From: CAZCAC01 sp964496575
Lineage (GTDB): Bacteria > Planctomycetota > UBA1135 > GCA-002686595
Direction: 5' to 3'
Assembly (NCBI GenBank): GCA_964496575.1
Contig: CAZCAC010000192.1
Span: forward strand, 1-11,445
Length of the DNA stretch: 11,445 nucleotides
Shown: positions 1-7,474 of the stretch, one piece after another
How positions within the stretch are numbered: the first letter of the stretch is position 1
How the letters are laid out: every line of letters begins with the position of its first letter
Notes under the pieces: generated by a model
The model's database searches: none
Told to the model about the DNA's origin: nothing
Seen by the model: the letters and a program-made list of their open reading frames with translations, nothing else
Made by a program: the position numbers and the translations under genes

Positions 1-2
1 CG

Positions 3-1100
3 AGGCCCCCGCAGCGGCAACTGCAGGGGCCTCACTCAATACTGCGGAACACCGGGCTGGCCCTGGCCGGGATCGGACGCCAGCTCGTGCTCGACGGTGC
101 ACGCGAGCGCTTCGCCGCCCCCGAGACCACCCGGGCCCGAGCCGCGGCGATCGCCAGCGTCGGCGCCGTGGGCAAGGCACCGGAACTGGACCTCCTGTTG
201 GCCTGGGTCGAGGCTCCCGAGAACGGCGATCTGGAGCCCGAGGTCTCCGCCGCCCTGCGCGAGGCGACGACCAGCATCCTCCTGCGCGACCAGAAAGCCT
301 TCCGTCGGCTCGAGTCGATCTGGTCGGGGCTTCCGGAGATCCTGCTGCCCGAGCTGGTCCTCTCGGTCGGCGCCGCCGGGAACAGCCGGGGGCTGAGGTT
401 CCTGGAGGAGATCTACACCTGGACCCCCTCGCTGGAGTACCTCGTCTCCACCCAGATCTCACTGGTGGGGCCCGCCGATCAGCGGGGCGTCAACCGCTCA
501 CTCGCCGAGCAGTTGCAGAACCGTCTGCGCGAGTCGGAGCTGGAGGACACCCGCGCCGCCTGCCTCGCGCTGGGGGTGCTCGAAGACTTTCGCTGCGTGC
601 CGGTCCTGATCGAGCTGCTCGAGGACGCGCGCAGTGGCGTCCGGCAGAATGCCCACTGGGCGCTTTGTCACCTGACCGGCAAGCGCACCGCGCCCACGCC
701 TCAGCTGTGGCGACTCTGGTACGAGGGGGAGCAGAAGTGGTTCCGGGAGCGGGAGGCGGAGATTCTCGCCCTCCTGAGCAGCCCGCACGAGGCACAGGTC
801 CTCGGCGCGCTGCGCGAGATCGCGGCTCATCGCCTCGACCGCCATCGGCTGGCGCTGTCGGTCGTTCCCCTGCTGAGGGCGCCCGAGGATCGCGTCCGGC
901 GCATGACGGCCTCGTTGCTCGCCGACCTGTGTTCGCGATGGGCGGTCCACGACCTGATCGAGGCGCTGAGCGATCCCGAGGAAGGAGTGCGAGTGGTCGT
1001 CGCGGGCGCTCTGGCGGAGATCACCGGGGAACGCCGTGAGCCTACCCCGGAGGCCTGGGAGGACTACCCCGCTCCGAAGCCGGAGTCCTTCGACGGCTGA
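3..1100 (+). CDS. HEAT-repeat protein, 5' end outside window
   Basis: The reading frame is open from the first complete codon (position 3) to TGA at 1098-1100, giving 365 residues. A GTG at 87 could serve as a start, but the 28 codons before it read as an amphipathic helix (NTGLALAGIGRQL), so the gene probably begins outside the window. Paired helices typical of HEAT/armadillo repeats run through the protein, clearest in ACLALGVLEDFRCVPVLIEL and in the C-terminal stretch with RRMTASLLADLCSRWAVHDL. Two repeats end in the same cap, LTGKR..PTPQLW and ITGERREPTPEAW, a variant of the G-x-W tail often seen in HEAT proteins of environmental bacteria. HEAT proteins are protein-binding scaffolds; no enzymatic domain or partner can be named here. 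It converges on the next gene with only 8 nt between stop codons. Confidence 0.8.
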   Translation, partial: RPPQRQLQGPHSILRNTGLALAGIGRQLVLDGARERFAAPETTRARAAAIASVGAVGKAPELDLLLAWVEAPENGDLEPEVSAALREATTSILLRDQKAFRRLESIWSGLPEILLPELVLSVGAAGNSRGLRFLEEIYTWTPSLEYLVSTQISLVGPADQRGVNRSLAEQLQNRLRESELEDTRAACLALGVLEDFRCVPVLIELLEDARSGVRQNAHWALCHLTGKRTAPTPQLWRLWYEGEQKWFREREAEILALLSSPHEAQVLGALREIAAHRLDRHRLALSVVPLLRAPEDRVRRMTASLLADLCSRWAVHDLIEALSDPEEGVRVVVAGALAEITGERREPTPEAWEDYPAPKPESFDG

Positions 1101-1108
1101 TCAGGGGT

Positions 1109-1492
1109 TCAGGAACGCAGCAGCTGGTGCATCTCTTCGCCGGCGATCCGGCGGTGCGTCCGGAGCGCCACGGTCACGTCCTGGAGGATCCGGACGAGCG
1201 CGTGGCTCGCGGTCTCGAGCGCCAGGTCGGCATCGCGGCTGTGGCCTTCCCTCGACATGAACCCGGTGGAGGATTCCGGGAGGGTCGAGAAGTGGGAGAC
1301 GAGGGCGTTCCGCGTCGCGCCGAAGTGCCCCCGCGCCGAGTTGACCGAGTGGATCGCGGAGTCGATCGCGCCGGTGGTGGATTCCTCGCCCGCCGGGTTG
1401 CGCACCTCGATGCCGTCAGGCCCCGGCGCGGCGGTGGCCGCGTCGTTGAGAGCGAGGTCGAGTCCCTCGTGGGCCTTTCGCGAAGAGTCCAT
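1109..1492 (-). CDS. Orphan flagellin C-terminal-domain protein (127 aa)
   Basis: ATG at 1492 to TGA at 1109. Residues about 42-126 align without gaps to the flagellin C-terminal helical domain (Pfam Flagellin_C). Landmarks are AIDSAIHSVNSARGHFGA (42-59), matching the flagellin pattern AIDxAIxxVNxxRxxLGA; SRDADLALETA (85-95), matching the near-invariant RDADxAxE; IL at 102-103; and the terminal LLRS, matching the flagellin LLR end. The spacing between the FGA, RDAD and LLR blocks equals that of flagellin. The N-terminal D0/D1 helix needed for filament assembly is absent: in-frame TAG at 1523-1525 closes the frame 10 codons before the ATG. The usual Q/N-rich end (LAQANQ) is replaced by LRTHRR. 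It could be a functional stand-alone protein of unknown role or a decayed flagellin 3' end that kept an open frame. The homology call is firm, the function unknown. No other flagellar gene is in the window. Confidence 0.72.
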   Translation of the reverse strand: MDSSRKAHEGLDLALNDAATAAPGPDGIEVRNPAGEESTTGAIDSAIHSVNSARGHFGATRNALVSHFSTLPESSTGFMSREGHSRDADLALETASHALVRILQDVTVALRTHRRIAGEEMHQLLRS

Positions 1493-1532
1493 CCCGAACG
1501 ATCGATCGGCCGGGAGCTCTCTCTATCTGGAG

Positions 1533-1541
1533 AGAATAGCA
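1533..1541 (-). promoter_or_regulatory. Possible extended -10 for the flagellin-C-like gene
   Basis: Read on the minus strand this is TGCTATTCT, resembling an extended -10 (TGnTATAAT), about 40 nt upstream of the ATG at 1492 and in the most A/T-rich stretch of the region. No convincing -35 lies 17 nt further upstream, and it does not resemble the sigma-28 flagellar -10 (GCCGATAA). A purine run (AGAGAGAG on the minus strand, within 1514-1524) is the only weak ribosome-binding candidate. The same 9-mer (GCTATTCTC, minus strand) recurs at 3352-3360 upstream of pruA. Inference only. Confidence 0.22.
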
Positions 1542-1580
1542 GTTAGCAGCTGGCCCGGAGGCTGCCGCGAAGGGCGATCA

Positions 1581-1645
1581 GCCGTCAGCCGCTGGCAGGG
1601 AGCGCAGGGCAACCCGCCAACGGCTGACGGCGAACAGCTGACAGC
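1581..1645. repeat. Inverted plus tandem imperfect repeats downstream of pruA
   Basis: Two 16-nt arms, 1581-1596 (GCCGTCAGCCGCTGGC) and 1616-1631 (GCCAACGGCTGACGGC), are inverted copies with one mismatch and a 19-nt loop. In a minus-strand transcript the mismatch becomes a G-U pair, so the hairpin would form 28 nt after the pruA stop. The second arm also belongs to two tandem 14-nt units, 1618-1631 and 1632-1645, identical at 11 of 14 positions (core GCTGAC.GC). A related AGCAGTTAGCAGCTGG lies at 1538-1553. There is no U-run, so a classical Rho-independent terminator is not supported. It may be a small dispersed intergenic (REP-like) repeat or a transcript-end hairpin. Confidence 0.55.
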
Positions 1646-1658
1646 GAATCGCCGATAC

Positions 1659-3290
<1,632 letters not shown>

Positions 3291-3502
3291 GGCGGGTTCA
3301 GGGGGTGGAGAGGGGTGGATGGGGTGACGCCCGTTCCGGGCGCGTCGAAGGGAGAATAGCGCGGCAGTATGCCCGCTCCGACCGGCTCTTGTCGAGGTGT
3401 CCCCCGTTCCCTCTGGAAGGTTCTCCTGCGACAATCCCGGCCCTCCGTTCCGAGCCTTCCGCCCCCGGGGGGCTCGACCTCCGATTCCGGTTCTTCCAGC
3501 TA

Positions 3503-3513
3503 CATGGTCCATG
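3503..3513. promoter_or_regulatory. Perfect palindrome CATGGTCCATG, possible operator
   Basis: CATGG-T-CCATG is a perfect inverted repeat about 104 nt upstream of the eboA start, inside the divergent regulatory region. Its placement suits a dimeric regulator site. An 11-nt palindrome can also arise by chance, and no regulator gene is adjacent. Confidence 0.2.
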
Positions 3514-3600
3514 CCGATAGCGCCTTCGCTACGCTGGTCCTCGGTCCGGGGCCGACGCACCCGGCCGAGGCGGAGGTGTCGCGCGTGAAGGCAACGAGCG

Positions 3601-3616
3601 AGGAGGAGGGAGAGGA
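3601..3616 (+). promoter_or_regulatory. Strong Shine-Dalgarno for eboA
   Basis: The purine-only run AGGAGGAGGGAGAGGA directly precedes ATGATG at 3617. It is the strongest ribosome-binding sequence in the window and fixes the eboA start at 3617 or 3620. Confidence 0.7.
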
Positions 3617-4519
3617 ATGATGGTCTCCGAGTGGATCGACGAGCTCCTGGCGGAGCGTCTCGGGGCTCCCGCTCTCGAGTGGTCGGCCGCGGCGCGCGAG
3701 GAGATCGCCGCGGGGGTCACCGACGTCCGCTTCGGTGCCCTGATCTCCGCCGCCAGCCGCCACGCCCGCCGCCACCCCGCCGATCCGGATCCCGAGGCGA
3801 TCGCGCGCGCGGGGAAGCTCGTGATGGGGTGGAACCCCGAGCGCTGGTCGCTGCTCGACCTGCTGCGCGCCGGCCTGGTCCTCGCCCGCGAGGACCTCGA
3901 CCGGGAGACCGGCTCCGCGGCGGTGCTCGGCGCCTTCGCGTTCGCGGACGTCGGCGAGCTGTGCGCGCTCTACCGCACCCTGCCGCTCCTGCCTCGTCAG
4001 GAGGACTACCTCTGGCAGGCGGGGGAGGGATGCCGCAGCAACATGACCGAGGTCTTCGAGGCAGTCGCCTGCGATTCCCCGTACGCCGCGACACACTTCG
4101 ACGAGGTCGCCTGGCGGGCGCTGGTGATCAAGGCGATCTTCATCGACGCGCCGCTCTGGCGCGTCTTCGGACTCGACGGGCGGCTGAGCGAGGAGCTGGC
4201 CCGGATGGCGCTCGACCTCGCCGACGAGCGGCGCAGCGCCGGCCGTCCGGTCCAGCCGCAGCTCTGGCTGTGCCCGGGGAGCCACGGGGGGGTGCGCGCG
4301 CTCGAGTCGATGCAGCGCGAGCTCACCGAGGGGCCACCCGCGGGTCGCTCCGCCGCCGCCTACGGGCTGGCTCGCGCCGAGCACCTCGGGCCGGTGGCCG
4401 ATCGGCTCGCCCTCGAGACCGAACCGACGGTGATCGAGCACCTGCGGAACGCCCTGGCCGGCGAGACCGACCAGACGATCTTCCGGGCCTTCGACGCCAC
4501 CACCACCTCCTCCACGTAA
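3617..4519 (+). CDS. eboA: EboA-family protein (ebo metabolite-traffic cluster)
   Basis: A 300-residue, largely helical soluble protein with no signal peptide or membrane segment. Residues about 105-217 carry the EboA signature: ADVGELCALYRTLPLLP (110-126), GCRSNMTEVFEAVACDSPY (138-156), HFDEVAWRALVIKAIFI (160-176), APLWRVFGLD (178-187) and LADERRSAGRPVQPQLW (201-217). The biochemical activity of EboA is unknown. The ebo cluster (eboA-F) of cyanobacteria and other bacteria has been linked to moving a metabolite precursor to the periplasm, as in scytonemin synthesis. Residues 218-300 extend beyond the EboA core as Ala/Leu/Glu-rich helices resembling a HEAT-type pair. The start follows a strong SD. 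It lies 18 nt before eboB in the same operon. Identity comes from motif recognition plus the eboB neighbour. Confidence 0.85.
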   Translation: MMVSEWIDELLAERLGAPALEWSAAAREEIAAGVTDVRFGALISAASRHARRHPADPDPEAIARAGKLVMGWNPERWSLLDLLRAGLVLAREDLDRETGSAAVLGAFAFADVGELCALYRTLPLLPRQEDYLWQAGEGCRSNMTEVFEAVACDSPYAATHFDEVAWRALVIKAIFIDAPLWRVFGLDGRLSEELARMALDLADERRSAGRPVQPQLWLCPGSHGGVRALESMQRELTEGPPAGRSAAAYGLARAEHLGPVADRLALETEPTVIEHLRNALAGETDQTIFRAFDATTTSST

Positions 4520-4537
4520 CGCCAGCCATCGGAAGCG

Positions 4538-5419
4538 ATGCCCTTCTTCGATCCGCACATCCACCTCTCGAGCCGCACCACCGACGACATCCAGGCGATG
4601 GCGGACGCGGGTATCCGGGCGGTGATCGAGCCCGCCTTCTGGGGCGGGCAGCCGCGCACCAACGTCGGCGCCTTCATCGACTACTTCTCGCTCCTGATCG
4701 GTTGGGAGCGCTTCCGCGCCTCGCAGTTCGGCATCTCGCACTACTGCGCGATCGGGCTGAACTCCAAGGAGGCGAACAATCGCGCCCTGGCGGAGGAGGT
4801 GCTCGAGCTGGTGCCCCGCTACGCGCTCAAGGAGGGCGTGGTCGCCATCGGCGAGATCGGTTTCGACGAGATCACCGCGGACGAGGAGTACGCGTACCGC
4901 CGGCAGGTCGAGCTCGCCGCCCTGAACGACATGGTGGTGATGGTGCACTCGCCGCACCGCGACAAGAAGCGAGGCGTGCAGCTCTCGATCGAGATCGCCG
5001 CGGAGCTGGGGCTGCCGATGCAGAAGCTGGTCATCGACCACAACACCGAGGAGACGGTGGAGGACACCCTCGCCTCGGGAGCCTGGGCGGGATTCACCAT
5101 CTACCCGCACACGAAGATGGACTCGGAGCGCATGGCCGTGGTGGTCGAGAAGTACGGCCCCGAGCGGATCATCGTCGACTCCTCCGCGGACTGGGGGATC
5201 AGCGACCCGCTGGCGGTCACGCGCACCGCCCGGCTGATGGTCGAGCGGGGGATCCCCGCGGAGGTGATCGAGCAGGTCACCTGGCGCAACCCGATCGACG
5301 CCTACGGGCAGTCGGGACAGATCGACGTCGAGGCGCTGGAGGAGGACCTCTCCGTCGACCAGTCGCGGACCTTCCTGGAGAACACGGTCTTGCGGGGACA
5401 GGAGCCGCGGATCGACTGA
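4538..5419 (+). CDS. eboB: EboB-like TatD-family metal-dependent hydrolase
   Basis: A 293-residue TIM-barrel amidohydrolase of the TatD/EboB type. Visible metal ligands are HxH in DPHIHL (His7, His9), Glu106 in AIGEIGFDE, His137 in VHSPH, His168 in VIDHNTEE, and Asp214 in IVDSSADWG. All ligands are present, so the enzyme should be active. TatD proteins act as metal-dependent phosphoesterases or nucleases, but the substrate of the ebo-associated branch is unknown. The ATG at 4538 follows a modest GGAAG and begins the protein just before the HxH strand, as usual in TatD. It sits 18 nt after eboA and 13 nt before the pterin-synthase-like gene, so the three are very probably co-transcribed. A generic TatD call without the eboA neighbour would be equally consistent with the motifs. 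Confidence 0.87.
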   Translation: MPFFDPHIHLSSRTTDDIQAMADAGIRAVIEPAFWGGQPRTNVGAFIDYFSLLIGWERFRASQFGISHYCAIGLNSKEANNRALAEEVLELVPRYALKEGVVAIGEIGFDEITADEEYAYRRQVELAALNDMVVMVHSPHRDKKRGVQLSIEIAAELGLPMQKLVIDHNTEETVEDTLASGAWAGFTIYPHTKMDSERMAVVVEKYGPERIIVDSSADWGISDPLAVTRTARLMVERGIPAEVIEQVTWRNPIDAYGQSGQIDVEALEEDLSVDQSRTFLENTVLRGQEPRID

Positions 5420-5432
5420 GGCGAACGGAACC

Positions 5433-5930
5433 ATGGAACGCTGGTCGATCGAAGTCGAGAAGGAGTACTTCAAGTTCTCCGCCGCCCACTTCCTGATCTT
5501 CCCCGACGGGCGGGCCGAGCGCCTCCACGGGCACAACTACCGCGTGTTCCTCGAGGTGGAGGGGCAGCTGAGCCAGCACGGCCTGGTGATCGACTTCACG
5601 GTGATCAAGCCGCTGGTGCGCGAGCTGCTCGACTCGCTCGACGAGCGCTTCCTGCTGCCGGGGGAGCACCCCGAGCTGGAGATCAACGAGGACGGTGACG
5701 CCCTGGAGATCCTCCACGGGGGGCGGCGCTACGTCGTGCCCCGCGAGGACGCTCGGGTGCTGCCGATCAACAACACCAGCTCCGAGAACCTCGCCGCCTG
5801 GATCGGCCGGGAGCTGCGTGCACTCCTTCCGGCAGAGTTTCCCGAGGTGGAGGTCCGGACCCTGCGCGTGGCCGTGCAGGAGACCAGCGGGCAGCGCGGG
5901 GTCTACACCTTCAGCTCGGAGCCGGGGTAG
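5433..5930 (+). CDS. PTPS/QueD-fold protein with altered active site
   Basis: A 165-residue protein of the 6-pyruvoyl-tetrahydropterin synthase / 6-carboxy-tetrahydropterin synthase superfamily (COG0720). The zinc site is intact: His19 (FSAAHF), His32 and His34 (RLHGHNYRV). Pterin-contacting acidic positions are kept: Glu118 in NTSSENLAAWIG and Glu150 in VAVQETSGQRGVY. The catalytic residues are not: the Cys four positions before HGH in QueD is Ala28, the whole protein has no cysteine, and the His of the usual LDH motif is Glu71 (LDERFLLPGEHP). Closely similar planctomycete-type proteins, from memory, carry CERLHGH and LDH. It therefore probably binds a pterin-like ligand but does not run standard QueD or PTPS chemistry. 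No queC, queE, queF or folE gene is adjacent. It is the last gene of the eboA-eboB operon; its stop is 1 nt from the stop of the opposing MORN gene. Confidence 0.85.
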   Translation: MERWSIEVEKEYFKFSAAHFLIFPDGRAERLHGHNYRVFLEVEGQLSQHGLVIDFTVIKPLVRELLDSLDERFLLPGEHPELEINEDGDALEILHGGRRYVVPREDARVLPINNTSSENLAAWIGRELRALLPAEFPEVEVRTLRVAVQETSGQRGVYTFSSEPG

Positions 5931-5931
5931 A

Positions 5932-6255
5932 TCACTCGGAGCGGCGACGCCCCGCCTCGTAGATCCCGCTGCGCCTGGCGTCCGGTTCGCCCTCGGGGGT
6001 CATCCAGACCCAGTCGCCGACCATCTTGCCCTGCTCGAACACCCCTTCCGCCTTCAGGGTGCCGTCCTCGTACCAGCGCGTGCACTCGCCGTCGCGGATT
6101 CCGTCGACGAAGCGGGCGGTCTCCTTGGGCTGGCCGTTCGAGTAGTAGCTGGTGTGTACCGCATCGTCCCCGTCCCCGCCGGCGCCCGCCAGGACCCCGA
6201 GACTGGCGACCAGGCCGATGACTCCGATGGTGATGGTGATCAGACGAATGCTCAT
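5932..6255 (-). CDS. Small exported MORN-repeat protein
   Basis: A 107-residue protein. Residues 1-26 form a hydrophobic signal or anchor segment (ITITIGVIGLVASLGVLAGA). Then come YSNG..KETARFVDGIRDG (about 38-56) and WYEDGTLKAEGVFEQGKMVG (61-80), followed by DWVWMTPEG. This is the YxxG-x-K-x-E-xxF-xxGxxxG pattern of MORN-repeat-variant proteins, often annotated as YwqK-like. There are two good repeats and a degenerate third. MORN variants form short beta-hairpins; some sit in toxin-antitoxin or surface contexts, but no toxin partner is visible. The ATG at 6255 is supported by AGGAG at 6262-6266 (minus strand). It lies 30 nt after the metallopeptidase-like gene and ends the six-gene minus-strand run. 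Specific function unknown. Confidence 0.8.
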   Translation of the reverse strand: MSIRLITITIGVIGLVASLGVLAGAGGDGDDAVHTSYYSNGQPKETARFVDGIRDGECTRWYEDGTLKAEGVFEQGKMVGDWVWMTPEGEPDARRSGIYEAGRRRSE

Positions 6256-6285
6256 GACGGGCTCCTAGACGGCCTGGCGAGCCGG

Positions 6286-7416
6286 CTATTCCGGCCGAAC
6301 TTCGTTTTTCGCCGTGATCTCGGGGATTGCGGAGACGAGGAGTCCGAGCTCCACTTCCGCCTCGCTCCCGGGAACGGCGACCCGCGCCCGCAGGGGGGAG
6401 GTGCCGCTGAGATCGACCTGGACCCGGGTTCCCGGGCCGAAGATCCGGGCCACGGTGTCGAGGAGGGCGGAGGGGTACAGGAGCAGGAGGGTGCACAGCT
6501 CGGGATCGCCGATCGCTCCGTGGATCGCGGAGCGCCACTCCTCGCGGCCGGCGTTCTTCAGCCCGGCGGCCTCCAGCAGCCACTCCCGGGGCACCCGCTC
6601 GTGGCCCTCCCCGCGCGCCCGGAGGCACAGCTCGTGGAGCCCCGCGAAGCCGTGCCTCGCCTCGATCCGCTCGACCAGCACGAAGCTGAGCCCGTAGAAC
6701 ACCTTCTTCTCGTTGGTGGAGATGTCCGTGCTGGAGAGCCCCGCTTCCACCTCGAAGACCTCCTCGGGGACGAGGTCGCTGGAGGCGAGGCCCAGGAGTC
6801 GGACCCGCGAGAGGCAGCCGATCCGGATGCCCCCGGGGTGGTCGTCACCGGGGAGCAGCACCTCCACCTCCAGCTCGAGCCCGCCGAGGGCGAAGGCCGC
6901 CGCCGAGAGGCGTCCGGCGCGCATCTCCTCGGCGTTCTCGGGGGAGAGGTGCGTGGCCAGGACGTCGCAGAGCCCCTCCTCGATCGTGCCGGGGAGGGCG
7001 GACCACGACTCTCCGAGCGAGGCGTGGACCAGCTCGTGTGCGAGGGTCCGCTCGAGGTTGCCGGCCGCCTCGCGCAGGTGAATGCGGCCGTGTCCCTCCG
7101 ACCAGAAGCCGTCCGCCTCGTCGTACGAGGTGGCCTCGGAGAAGCGATACAGGGCGGGGGAGGCCTGGACCCACACCTCGAGCTCCCGCTCCACCGTGTC
7201 GGGGAGGGTCTCGAGGATCCGGGGGTGGAGCCGCTCCAGCAGCTCGTGGACCTCCTGGGCCTCCTCCTGCGCACCCGCCCGGACCCGCCCCGACGGACCG
7301 TCGAAGGTGGCCGGGGGCGGCACCACCTGGCACGAGATGGCGACCAGGCAGGGGAGGACGGCGGCGGCGAGACGCCGGGCGAGGAGGGGAATCGGGGTCA
7401 AGGCGGGAGGCTCCAA
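6286..7416 (-). CDS. HExxH metallopeptidase-like exported protein, probable lipoprotein
   Basis: A 376-residue protein starting at TTG 7416; an alternative TTG at 7401 has GGAG about 9 nt upstream and may be preferred. A basic/hydrophobic N terminus (ARRLAAAVLPCLVAISC) reads as a signal peptide. Cys29 is a plausible but imperfect lipobox cysteine (AISC rather than LxGC). Residues 125-131, LAHELVH, are a zinc-binding HExxH motif, and IEEGLCD (145-151) supplies a gluzincin-like third ligand, Glu147, about 20 residues after the first His. The N-terminal part (ELEVWVQASPALYRF) resembles substrate-strand regions of such peptidases. The C-terminal 200 residues match no family I recognise. An exported zinc peptidase is likely; target unknown. 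It lies 58 nt after the CotH-like gene, with a GC hairpin between, and 30 nt before the MORN gene. Confidence 0.72.
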   Translation of the reverse strand: MEPPALTPIPLLARRLAAAVLPCLVAISCQVVPPPATFDGPSGRVRAGAQEEAQEVHELLERLHPRILETLPDTVERELEVWVQASPALYRFSEATSYDEADGFWSEGHGRIHLREAAGNLERTLAHELVHASLGESWSALPGTIEEGLCDVLATHLSPENAEEMRAGRLSAAAFALGGLELEVEVLLPGDDHPGGIRIGCLSRVRLLGLASSDLVPEEVFEVEAGLSSTDISTNEKKVFYGLSFVLVERIEARHGFAGLHELCLRARGEGHERVPREWLLEAAGLKNAGREEWRSAIHGAIGDPELCTLLLLYPSALLDTVARIFGPGTRVQVDLSGTSPLRARVAVPGSEAEVELGLLVSAIPEITAKNEVRPE

Positions 7417-7453
7417 CGAAGCCTACCCCCGATTCGGGAGCGGGGACGGGAAG

Positions 7454-7472
7454 GGGGCCCGCGCGGGGCCCC
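7454..7472 (-). terminator. GC-rich hairpin just after the CotH-like gene
   Basis: Arms 7454-7460 (GGGGCCC) and 7466-7472 (GGGCCCC) form a perfect 7-bp stem around a 5-nt loop (GCGCG), beginning 2 nt beyond the TGA of the CotH-like gene. No U-tract follows on the minus strand, so it is at best a partial or attenuating terminator, or a 3'-end-stabilising structure within the operon. Confidence 0.3.
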
Positions 7473-7474
7473 GG

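Larger units (their letters stand above)
3291..3616. other. Divergent intergenic region between pruA and eboA
   Basis: About 326 nt separate the divergent pruA and eboA starts. Open frames here, for example 3369-3620 on +, have Pro/Ser/Arg-rich translations with no family resemblance and look non-coding. Candidate signals, all weak: minus-strand TATTCT (3353-3358) and CATACT (3366-3371) as possible -10 hexamers for pruA; a perfect odd palindrome at 3503-3513; and a small hairpin TAGCG-CCTT-CGCTA at 3518-3531. No convincing -35/-10 pair was found for eboA, and no riboswitch fold was recognised by eye. Promoters for both directions presumably lie here. Confidence 0.5.

Noticed and set aside
1581..1645. 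CRISPR array
   Set aside because: Units are only 14 nt, adjacent with no unique spacers, and partly inverted.
3291..3560. N-terminal extension of PruA to an upstream start at 3560
   Set aside because: ALDH4 homology begins at the ATG at 3290, and the extra about 90 residues are Arg/Gly-rich without similarity.
3369..3620. 83-codon + strand frame whose TGA overlaps the eboA ATG
   Set aside because: The ATGA overlap is suggestive, but the translation is Pro/Ser-rich, has no family resemblance and no Shine-Dalgarno, and lies where promoters are expected.
3500..5536. 678-codon open frame on - strand across eboA and eboB
   Set aside because: It is antisense to two well-supported genes with correct SD, spacing and metal ligands. 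Its low-complexity His/Arg/Gly-rich translation is typical of a shadow frame.
5932..6255. Antitoxin of a toxin-antitoxin pair (YwqK-like annotation)
   Set aside because: The protein has a signal/anchor segment and the neighbour is a 376-residue HExxH protein, not a small toxin. Only the MORN-variant fold is supported.
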